Position numbers and translations under genes: made by a program
Assembly (NCBI GenBank): GCA_041396685.1
Contig: JAWKYD010000005.1
Coordinates: forward strand, 330,970-394,969
DNA from: JAUIAI01 sp041396685
GTDB lineage: Bacteria > Pseudomonadota > Gammaproteobacteria > Burkholderiales > Burkholderiaceae_E
Reading direction: 5' to 3'
DNA: 64,000 nt
Shown here: piece by piece, positions 54,247 to 62,101 of the stretch
Layout of the letters: each line of letters starts with the position of its first letter
Numbering within the stretch: position 1 is the first letter of the stretch
Notes under the pieces: generated by a model
Told to the model about the DNA's origin: nothing
The model's input: the letters and a program-made list of their open reading frames with translations, nothing else
Database searches by the model: none

Positions 54247-55188
54247 TCAGTCGCAGATTACGGTCATCACGACGACACCCTTGCCGTTGAAAACAAAGGT
54301 GTCCCAGATGAACTCGCCGAACAGGATCGCGTCGTGGCCGATGATCTGCCAGTCCATATAGAGCAGATCCGACGGCGAACCGATCTTGCGATGGTCGATC
54401 GCCAGCGCGTAGTAAACGCGCTTGCCGTTCACCACCTTGCAGGGCAGGCGGTTGGAGCTGATCACATTGAAGCCGTAAATGTGGCGCAGCTTGCCGGTGA
54501 ACAGCGGGTTGTTCTCGTCGCAGCAACCCTCGACTTGCTGATCCTCGCGCAGCCGTGCGGCAAAGCACGGCGGCACGATCATGGTCAGCATCGGGCCGGA
54601 ACACATGACCTCGGCTTCTTCGAAGGCCTGGAGCGCGTTGTTCACCAGGCGCTTGGCGCCCCGTGCTTCCAGGTTCCACGGCTGCGCGAGCGAGCCCAGG
54701 TCGATTTGCTGGCTGCTCATGCCGGCGTTGTTGCCCTGGTTGAACGGCGCCGCACTCATCGCGATCACGGCCAGGCCGTACCCGTCGATCTTGCGATCCA
54801 GCCGGCGGTTCAGGTACTCCTGCATCGACGTCTTGAACAGCTCCTTGGACTCGCACATGCGGGCCATGTCGCCCCGGCTCATCTTCTTGTGGAAGCGCCA
54901 GTTATTGCAGATGCGCACCGACCGGTGGCCCAGCGGATCGCCCAGCTCCTCGGAGTGACCGTTTTGCTGGTACTGGTCGCAGTCCTCGCAGTCGTCATCC
55001 TCCAGCACCGGATAGGTGACTTCGGAGTAACACTTCAGATCCTCATCGGCCAGGAAGTCCGGGCGCGCGATCTGACCCATGATCGACTGGCAGTGGTAGT
55101 CCACATACAGATCGGTCACGATTTTCTTGGGGACCAGGAAGCCCCCTTGCGCCGACCGGTACCCGGCGGCTCCGACGTTCATGCTCAT
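54247..55188 (-). CDS. Putative major capsid protein
   Basis: A 313-residue protein from ATG 55188, with GAGGT upstream. It opens AAGYRSAQGGFLVPKKI and includes long helices (KELFKTSMQEYLNRRLDRKID), the segment AMSAAPFNQGNNAG, and a beta-rich C-terminal third (LYMDWQIIGHDAILFGEF). Size, position right after a scaffold-like gene, and solitary expression signals (60-base gap after it) fit a HK97-fold coat protein. It is Cys-rich (CEDCDQ, EGCCDEN). Family identity is by context. Confidence 0.6.
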   Translation of the reverse strand: MSMNVGAAGYRSAQGGFLVPKKIVTDLYVDYHCQSIMGQIARPDFLADEDLKCYSEVTYPVLEDDDCEDCDQYQQNGHSEELGDPLGHRSVRICNNWRFHKKMSRGDMARMCESKELFKTSMQEYLNRRLDRKIDGYGLAVIAMSAAPFNQGNNAGMSSQQIDLGSLAQPWNLEARGAKRLVNNALQAFEEAEVMCSGPMLTMIVPPCFAARLREDQQVEGCCDENNPLFTGKLRHIYGFNVISSNRLPCKVVNGKRVYYALAIDHRKIGSPSDLLYMDWQIIGHDAILFGEFIWDTFVFNGKGVVVMTVICD

Positions 55189-55195
55189 GATTACC

Positions 55196-56130
55196 TCATG
55201 TCCATCCTGCGGCCCTTCTACGGGCCTGTGCTTTTCGTTCGCGGGCGTCGCTTTCCGACTCATCGCGACGGCGACCGCCGGCACGTGGGCCAGGCGTCCC
55301 GCGCCTATGTGCACCAGGGGTTTCCCGAACAGACGGGGTGCCGCGAGCCTCGTCCCACCAGTCGTTGACCTTCACGAGATAGACAAGATCCTTTTCACTG
55401 CGCCGCTGAATGGCGGTGAGGATGTTGTTCCAGATCGAGTCCGGGCCGTCATCGGTGGATTGCGCCCAGGCTTTGAACTCAGGGCGGGTCACGTTCACGC
55501 CGAAGGTGGGTGCCTTCTCGTGCAATTCGGTATCCCAATCGGCCTGGCGCATGGTTTGCAGCCTGCGCTCGATCCGCTCGTCGATACCGTTCTCTTTGGC
55601 CAGGCCGGACTTCTCCAGCGTGGCGTTGATCTGTGCGAGCTGCCGATCCAAGGCAGCATTGCGCTGCGCCTCAGCACGGGCTCGCCGTGTCTCGCGCTCG
55701 GCGTACCGGCGCGCGCCGTCCTCGCCGAACTGCTCGATCATCCAGTCCTCGACCTCGACGGTCACTTCGAGCGCGGCTTGCTCGCGCTCTTGCTCCAGCG
55801 CGGCCAGGCGTGCATCGTTGGCTTGCTGTTGCGCTTGCAGTGCGGCCAGGCGATCGGCGGCATCGCGCGCGGCGCTCGGCGCGCTCGCGGGCTTCGCGCT
55901 CGGCGGCAGCGCGAGCTTCGGCCGCGGCCAGCGCTACCGAAGCATCATCACGGCCAAGGAACGCCCACCACGATCGCCGTTATCAGCACCGCCGCGATGG
56001 CCACGCCACGCGCGTCGTCATCGTCATCCTCATCGGCATCGAGAAGATTTCTTCGCATCGCTTCGAACTCATCGTCGTCATCCTGCTGGTGTTGGGCTTG
56101 GCGGTTTTGGTGGAAGGCGCTGGTAGCCAT
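55196..56130 (-). CDS. Scaffold-like protein, apparently broken by two frameshifts
   Basis: ATG 56130 has a strong GGAGGAAAC site and reads MATSAFHQNRQAQ, an acidic stretch and a hydrophobic segment (VAIAAVLITAIVV), then stops at 55948. A second frame continues GRDDASVALAAAEARAAAERE to about 55885, and the third frame (VEDWMIEQFGEDGARRYAERE...) runs to 55196. The three pieces together give one Ala/Glu/Arg-rich, largely coiled-coil protein of about 310 residues, as expected for a scaffold just before the capsid gene. Single-base indels near 55955 and 55885 would restore it. It could also be three decayed fragments. Confidence 0.55.
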
Positions 56131-56430
56131 CAGTAGGTTTCCTCCAGTGCGGGGCCGGCGTGGGGGATCGGCAAAAAGGGTGGACATCAATTCGCAGAGA
56201 CATTCGTAGTGCGCCGCATGCCGGGCCCGCTCTGCATCGGACTCGGCCGCCGCGCCGGCCGCTGCGCGCTGCAAGGCACGGCGCATCAGCACCGCTTCGA
56301 GCGCGCGCATGGCCAGCGGCGCACCGCGCAGCGCATGGCGCACATCGCCGACCTCGGGCATCTCATCGTTTAGAAGCCCGGGCGCGGCAATGCGCTGCCA
56401 AGCCGGCAGCGCTTCCAGGCGATCGGTCAT
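56131..56430 (-). CDS. Phage hypothetical protein (fused in frame to the next)
   Basis: From ATG 56430 (MTDRLEALPAWQRIAAPG) about 100 residues, Ala/Arg-rich and helical (RALEAVLMRRALQRAAAGAAAE), with CLC. There is no stop before the strong ribosome binding site and ATG of the scaffold-like gene at 56130, so the reading runs on in the same frame. Either the stop was lost by an indel or the two are one protein. No family is recognised. Confidence 0.45.
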
Positions 56431-56636
56431 CCGGTCTTGGACAGCGATTGCTTCATCGGATGCTTGGGCACCTTGGGCACGCCGTCGGTGCCGCCGCCGC
56501 CGTGCATGTACTTCGGTTCATCCTTGAAGCGGTGCCCGAAGCGGTGGCCCTTCTCGTGCTTGTCCACGGGCAGGCCCGGGACGGTGAACGATTCGGTGCG
56601 GTTGCGCATACCGGTGCGCTTGGTCGTCATCGACAT
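56427..56636 (-). CDS. Small basic phage protein
   Basis: A 69-residue His-, Lys- and Gly-rich protein (KHEKGHRFGHRF, MHGGGGTDGVPKVPKHPMK). Its stop overlaps the next start (ATGA). It probably belongs to the head gene cluster by position. No family is recognised. Confidence 0.6.
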   Translation of the reverse strand: MSMTTKRTGMRNRTESFTVPGLPVDKHEKGHRFGHRFKDEPKYMHGGGGTDGVPKVPKHPMKQSLSKTG

Positions 56637-56637
56637 A

Positions 56638-57033
56638 TCAGGCTCCTACGGTGTTGATGCCGTCGGCATCGGGGTGACTCGGCCGCGCCGGCTCGGGCTC
56701 GGCACCAGGGTCGATCTGCGCCGTCGCCGGGCGGTTGATGGGCTCGGGCTCGGCGCCGGGGTCGATCTGACGCTGCGCTGGCGCTGGCGCCTGGTTGGCT
56801 GCCGGATCGTTGTCGCCCTCGGCCGCCACGCGCTTGGCCAGCACCACTTCGTACAGCTCGGCGCCGCGTGGCCAGGTGAACGACTGGTGCGGTTCCAAGA
56901 TGAACGACTCGTATTTCGGGCTCGGATAGTCGTGGCGGATCAGCCGGATCACCAGCGAGTCATTGCCGGCCGAGATTCGCGGGTAATCCTCGGCGCGGTA
57001 CGGGGCGTGTACGGGGGGTTTCAGCACGTTCAT
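56638..57033 (-). CDS. Phage hypothetical protein with DPGAEPEP repeats
   Basis: A 131-residue protein. The first 75 residues look like a small beta domain (DSLVIRLIRHDYPSPKYESFIL, ELYEVVLAKRV). The C-terminal part is disordered with two copies of QIDPGAEPEP. No family is recognised. Confidence 0.62.
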   Translation of the reverse strand: MNVLKPPVHAPYRAEDYPRISAGNDSLVIRLIRHDYPSPKYESFILEPHQSFTWPRGAELYEVVLAKRVAAEGDNDPAANQAPAPAQRQIDPGAEPEPINRPATAQIDPGAEPEPARPSHPDADGINTVGA

Positions 57034-57040
57034 GGGACTC

Positions 57041-57673
57041 CTAGCAGGAACAGGGGGAAGGGGCGGGCGCGTTGCCCATCGCGAGCAGGTTGGCCAGCAG
57101 GCAGCGCTGTTCGACGCTCAGGCCATCGAGCATCGAAACCAGTTGCTCGAAGCTCGACGGGCCGGAGCTGGCGCCGCGCATGGCGTCAGTCGGGTGCAGG
57201 CCGCAGGCCTCGCGCTTGGTCAGCAGCACATTGCCAAGCGACTCGGGGTCGCCCACGCCGTTGCCGGCGCCCACGGTGCCCATGGCCAGCCGGTAGCGGC
57301 CTGGCATGTCGATCACGAGGCTGGTCTGGCAGGCGCCCATGCACACGGGCTCGCAGCCCATCAGCAACGGCTGAGCGAACGCAACGGACGGATCGCCTGG
57401 CGCGGTGATCAGGCATTGATTGCGCCAGCCCGGGCAGCCGTTGGCCATCTCGATCTGCTCGACGCACAGCACATCGTTGGCGGCCAGGCCGAACGCGGTC
57501 AGCACCACCGGGCACTCGCCCACATCGAAATAGTTGGAGTGCGTCTGGAGCTGGCCAGGCGTCATCAACAGGTTGCCGTTGGCAGGCGCCAGCCCGCCGC
57601 CCTTGGGCGGACAGGCGCACAGCGACACCGGCTTGCGTGCCGGCCCGGAACACCCGATGTTGGTTCGTTCCAT
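57041..57673 (-). CDS. Cysteine-rich phage protein
   Basis: A 210-residue protein from ATG 57673 (GTG 57682 is possible). It has about 15 cysteines, among them CACPP, MGCEPVCMGACQ and a C-terminal CSC. A helical segment near the end (SSFEQLVSMLDGLSVEQRCLLANLLA) follows a beta-rich core. No family is recognised. It lies directly after a collagen-like tail gene. Confidence 0.62.
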   Translation of the reverse strand: MERTNIGCSGPARKPVSLCACPPKGGGLAPANGNLLMTPGQLQTHSNYFDVGECPVVLTAFGLAANDVLCVEQIEMANGCPGWRNQCLITAPGDPSVAFAQPLLMGCEPVCMGACQTSLVIDMPGRYRLAMGTVGAGNGVGDPESLGNVLLTKREACGLHPTDAMRGASSGPSSFEQLVSMLDGLSVEQRCLLANLLAMGNAPAPSPCSC

Positions 57674-57674
57674 G

Positions 57675-58136
57675 TCAGGCACTCGGAGAAGTCATCGCCG
57701 TGACCGGGGTGCAGATCCCGCTCAGGCAGGCCTCGACATCAGCGCAGAGTTGGCTGGCGTCGTAGCTCGTGCCGGCCGGGCCCTGGATGCCCTGCGGACC
57801 GGCCGGGCCCTGCGGCCCCTGTGGCCCCTGCGGGCCGGCTGGGCCGGCTGGGCCGGCCGCACCAGGCGCACCCACCAGCGACGCAAGCCAATCGGCCAGC
57901 GTGCCGGTGTAGCCCTGTTGAACGGCCAGCTCGTAGGCCGACAGGCCATTGGCGCCATCGGCACCCCCACCACCGCCGGGCATCCCACACAACCCCAGCC
58001 ACTGCGATACCTGCTGTGGGGTGTATGTCTTGCACTCGCCGTTGGTGTACAGCACCTGGAGCCCGCAAGGGTTGACGGTCAGCTTGATATCGGCAACGCG
58101 CCTGGCCGCCACTGCCGGTGGGGTGCATTGATTCAT
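57675..58136 (-). CDS. Collagen-like tail fibre-type protein
   Basis: A 153-residue protein. It has a Gly-rich linker, the segment GLSAYELAVQQGYTGTLADWLASLVG found in front of many phage collagen-like stalks, then about 12 Gly-X-Y triplets (GPAGPQGPQGPQ) and a short Cys-containing end (CADVEACLSGIC). AAGGAGAT precedes the ATG. It probably forms a trimeric fibre or stalk. Confidence 0.8.
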   Translation of the reverse strand: MNQCTPPAVAARRVADIKLTVNPCGLQVLYTNGECKTYTPQQVSQWLGLCGMPGGGGGADGANGLSAYELAVQQGYTGTLADWLASLVGAPGAAGPAGPAGPQGPQGPQGPAGPQGIQGPAGTSYDASQLCADVEACLSGICTPVTAMTSPSA

Positions 58137-58152
58137 GCTCTATCTCCTTGGA

Positions 58153-59600
58153 TCAGGGGGCCTGGACCGTGACGGTCCAGCTCGTGGAAGCGACCGCACC
58201 ATCGCAGTTGGCCGACACGTTCGCGGTGAACGAATAGGTTCCTGCGGCCGGGAACGGACCGGTTTTCAGCACCTGCACGTTTGGATCCCCCGTGGCCGTC
58301 AGGCTGGCCGCCACCGTTGCCGGCCCGCCGGTTTGGGTAACCGACCAGGTTTTCGGATCGGTCCCTGTCGCCGACACGTTCAGGACCGGCGACTGCTCGC
58401 CGACCAGCACGCCGGAGAGATTCACGGGGCGCACGGCCCATGCCGCCGAGTTGCAGACGGGCACGGCCGCAACCGTTACCTGGTGCAAGCCCAGCAAGGT
58501 CACGCCCCCGCAGTTGGTGAGCTGGTACCTGAAGTTGTAGGTTCCGGCAGCCGTGCCCGCTGGGATGTTGGTTGCGATATGGAGCGTCGCCGGGTCGTTG
58601 TTGTCCAGGCTCAGGACCACCGCGCCAGGGATGCCCTGTTCGGTGATCGTTGCCGTGATCGGCTGTGAGCCAGCACCCAGGGTGATGTCGTGCGCATACG
58701 CGCCGCCCGCCGCACCGTTGGCGACCGTCGTCAACAGCTCGCCACCGGACGAAAGCGCGTTGCTGCCCGCGTTCAGATTGACGCACGCAGCGTTGCTTAC
58801 GACCATGTTGATCGGCACGGATCTGGTGCCACATGCGTTGGTGACTTGCAGCGTAGCCGAGTACGGGCCAGCGGCAACGGACGAATCGGGGTTGGCCGCG
58901 ACCACCACCTTGTTGGCCGGCGAGGAAATTGCAGCCGACAACCAGCCTGGCGCGTTCTGGAGCGCCACCGCCGTGATCGAGGAATCGAAGGCCAGCTCGG
59001 ACGACTGCACATCGGTGAGCGTGGCGTTTCCGCTCAGAAGCACGGGAGCCGCAGTGCAGCCGTCCAGACTCACGATCTGGCATGGCACGCAGGCTTCGCT
59101 CACGCTGTAGTTGGCACCTGCGGTGGCCGCACCGCACGCGCCGCTGACCTGCACCGACCACACACCGTTACTGGCCGGGTCCGAGGCGCCCGGTGCGTGG
59201 GTCACGGTCAGCAGGCTACCGGTGATCGATGCCGATACCTTGCCCGCCGGCTGCGCGCTGGTGACCGTGAAGGGCCCGGTACCGGATACCGTCAGCGATT
59301 GCTGCGACGTTGACCCGGCCACGGTCGAGAAGTTGGCCGGCGCCGATATGCTCGGAGCCACGCACCCATCCTGCACGTTGATATTGACCGCGTGCCGTGA
59401 TCAGCGTGGTCGTGCGCGTTGGTCGCGGTCACGCTCATGCTGTACGTGGTGCCGCTGGCGACATTGGGCACGGGTGCCAGCAGAGCGGTCAGATGGCGCG
59501 TTGTCGACTGGAGCCAGCATGCAGAGAATGACCAGATCGGGCTGGTGCCGTTGGCGATCAGCGGGATGGATACCGCCTGCCCTGGTTGTACGGTGATCAC
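58153..59600 (-). CDS. Ig-like repeat tail protein, interrupted by a frameshift
   Basis: Two overlapping frames: GTG 59600 (VITVQPGQAVSIPLIANGTSP) down to about 59398, then the frame ending at 58153 (VNINVQDGCVAPSISAPANF...). The junction is conserved as TATNAHDHADHGT|AVNINV with one base missing near 59395-59398. The joined product has about 480 residues of beta-sandwich-like repeats with the pattern GTGPFTVTS, GPYSATLQVTNACG and AAGTYSFTANV, as in bacterial Ig-like adhesin or tail fibre modules. Adding one base restores the gene. It lies between the collagen-like gene and two paralogous, broken tail genes. Confidence 0.6.
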
Positions 59601-59650
59601 TCCAATGGATCGCGCAGGCGACCGTCAGGCCACCTTGGCTTTGTTGTTGA

Positions 59651-60675
59651 TCAATCCGGGTAGTTCGCGTTGCGCCAGTCGAGATAGGCCTGGCGCTCGG
59701 CGTCATTCGCGAACCCGGATTGAGAAAACGCGATGCGCTTTGTCCCATCAGCCGGCACCGCCTTGGGGCGCCTATGATGATGTCGCTGACGTAGGTGCTT
59801 GCGAAGTCACCGTCTGTTCTGTAAAGATCGGACGACGCCGTGAGCATCAAGCAAACATTGCCGTTTATTGGGTTCCCGTCCGATGACACGACACGACCAG
59901 TCGCCGGTGACTAGTTTCGGTAGCGACCCACAGAGCAGCGGCACGCGTTGCGGAAAACAGCCCGTGCCAGTGTCCAGCGGGCTCGGTTGGTGACATAACG
60001 CGGCCGCGCCCATCCCACAAGCAACCGAGTTGGGCATGACCGGACCGTTGTAATTGTCCCGCCACTGGTGCCGTAGCGGGTTTGCGCCACCGCTATGCGG
60101 AGCGCACGAGCATCTTATCCCACTGCCCGGTTGCTTGCGAAACCACGTCGGCAATGATGTCCTCGACGCAAAGCATTGCATTCGTTGCGGTATGCGCGCC
60201 GTTGGCGCAGCGTGAGGCAACGAACCAAGCCACGATGCGCTGGTCAGTTCCCAGCCGCAGACCGTCAAGCGCCGACAGCCCAACCCAGCGCGCTCATCGC
60301 AGTACAGTCCAGACCGCACGAACCAGGCGCACCAGGAAGCACACTGACGTACGCCCCCTCGGTATTCATCTGCCAAGGTCGCGAGCTGCACCGCGGCCCG
60401 ACGTGACCAGCGTCAGATTCGCGGTGGCGGTGTTCGCGCCGCCGCAGTTGGCGATCACGGCCTGGCCGGTCAGTTGCTGCGCTCGCCAGCAGCACGCCCT
60501 CTCACGCGCAGGTAGTAGGTGCCAGAGCTGGCAGGACTCTCGATGATCGACCCGCTCAGGCCGGCGCTCGCCAGCGCCCCCGTGAACGATGACAACGAGA
60601 ACGGTGCAGTGCCGGTCGAAGCAGATCGGCTTGGTAGGCCGACCCAGCGACACCGGCGGGCAAAGTTGCGTTCAT
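59651..60675 (-). pseudogene. Disrupted tail appendage gene, copy A
   Basis: The ATG at 60675 opens MNATLPAGVAGSAYQADLL, then the frame is lost. Sense pieces reappear in all three frames: FTGALASAGLSGS, GAYVSVLPGAPGSCGLDCTAMSALGW, LRLGTDQRIVAWFVASRCANGAHTA, NYNGPVMPNSVACGMGA, and a clean end ...RQAYLDWRNANYPD at 59651. At least five indels are needed. The N-terminus is paralogous to the gene at 61744. The pattern fits either a decaying gene or many consensus errors. Confidence 0.55.
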
Positions 60676-61683
60676 TTGATCTTTATTTGGTTGTCACGAC
60701 GCGGTGACGAACGCACGTTCCGAGAAATCCGGTCGCGTCGGTGACGCCACTTTCGACCTCGATACCCATGCTGTTGTTGGTGAGCGCGGCGTTTGGATAG
60801 GCACGGCATCCGGCGCATACCCGTTGGCAATCGCCCAATCGACCATCGCCTTGACATCGGCCACAGGCTGGGGCCAGGTGCGCGGCACGAACGTCCAGTT
60901 GGCGCTTGCGGTGCCGCCTGGTCGGTCGTAAATCCCAGACCTCGCCATCGATGGTCGGTGCATCTTGTTGTGCGACCGAGTTCGGATGCGGCCGCGTAGC
61001 CCGCATAGGACTCGTGCACCACGAGCACCTCGTACACAAAGGCATCGGCCGCCACCGCGGCGGCATAGCTCGCGTAGGCCGACGAGTCCTTCATGATCCG
61101 CATGTCGGACGCGAGCCATCCGCGGCGATCGTGCCTCGCTGGCGGTCAGTAGCCGACGCTTCAGCTCGTTCCAGCCGGCAATGGTCAAAGGGCGAGCCAG
61201 GATGGCTGATAGCTCATACCCCGGCACCAGACCGAAGTTGATGCGCGGGAACGCGATTACGCCGGTTACCATTGGTCGATGCCGGCGGGTTCTCATAGCT
61301 CCAGCTCGCGCCGAATTGATACGATGCCGTTCGGGTTTCGCTGGCCTATCGACGCGCCTGGTCGCGCACCAGGCCTGGGAATGCCGCGATGTTCCACGAG
61401 TCGTTCAGCACGAACCGCAGTTTCGGCATCAATGCGGTTGGTTCCGCCCCAATCGTCGCGAGCAGGCGCGCCAGATAGAGGCATCGGGTTATCGCAGCGC
61501 CCGTCAGGGTGACCGTGATATCCAAGCGATTACGCCCCAGTTGCTGCGCGCTCGCCGGCAGCACGCCGCTCACGCGCAGGTAGTAGGTGCCAGAGCTGGC
61601 AGGACTCTCGACGACCGACCCGCTCAGGCCGGCGCTCGCCAGCGCCCCCGTGAACGATGCCAATGAGAATGGGGCGGTTCCGG
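60501..61683 (-). repeat. 115-base direct repeat in the two tail paralogues
   Basis: The 115 bases at 60501-60615 recur at 61569-61683 with a handful of differences, including one-base indels. They encode the start of the shared Ig-like segment (ASFTGALASAGLSGS, ESPASSGTYYLRV). The offset is 1068 bases, which is the distance between the two paralogous gene starts. Confidence 0.9.
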
Positions 61684-61744
61684 TAAGCAGCAGATCGGCC
61701 TGGTACGCCGAACCAGCCACGCCGCTGGGAAGGGTTGCGTTCAT
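60683..61744 (-). pseudogene. Disrupted tail appendage gene, copy B
   Basis: From ATG 61744 a clean stretch reads MNATLPSGVAGSAYQADLL to VLNDSWNIAAFPGLVRDQARR and stops at 61346. Coding sense continues in other frames: ASYQFGASWSYENPPAS, VIAFPRINFGLVPGYELSAILARPL, DSSAYASYAAAVAADAFVYEVLVVHESYAGY, WAIANGYAPDAVP, and MGIEVESGVTDATGFLGTCVRHRVVTTK ending at 60683. Joined it would be about 350 residues. At least four indels are implied. It is paralogous to the downstream copy A at its N-terminus. Confidence 0.55.
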
Positions 61745-61802
61745 GTGGCTCTAAATCTCCGAAGCGTTGGGACGCTGGCCCGGCACGCGCGGGCCAGGCG
61801 GG

Positions 61803-62090
61803 TTACTGCCCGTTGGGCCGCAAGCTGGTCGGCAGCACCCACATGCTGTCGTCCATTGCCCGCTCGAAGCCCGGGTTTTGCCGAAGCCCCTGAACCATGG
61901 CATTGCTCGCGCCGTGATCGTTGGGCACGAACTCGTAGGGCAGACCCTTCGAGTACCGGCGAACGACCACGGTGCGCCCACTGATCATCTTGTTCGACAC
62001 CGACACCAAGGTGCCGCGCGGCGGGATCTTGGCGTCTGGCCGATCGTTGGGACCGCCAAAGATGGTGATCGGGTGATATTCGCGATACAT
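61803..62090 (-). CDS. Small phage protein of unknown function
   Basis: A 95-residue protein from ATG 62090 (MYREYHPITIFGGPNDRPDAK). It is beta-rich (GTLVSVSNKMISGRTVVVRRYSKGLPYEFV) and ends with PTSLRPNGQ. It lies between a tail fibre gene and the disrupted tail paralogue. No family is recognised. Confidence 0.6.
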   Translation of the reverse strand: MYREYHPITIFGGPNDRPDAKIPPRGTLVSVSNKMISGRTVVVRRYSKGLPYEFVPNDHGASNAMVQGLRQNPGFERAMDDSMWVLPTSLRPNGQ

Positions 62091-62101
62091 GGTTCGGTTC
62101 C

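Noticed and set aside
57760..57870. Repeated GC-rich units as a CRISPR-like array
   Set aside because: They are Gly-Pro-X codon repeats of a collagen-like protein, with no spacers.
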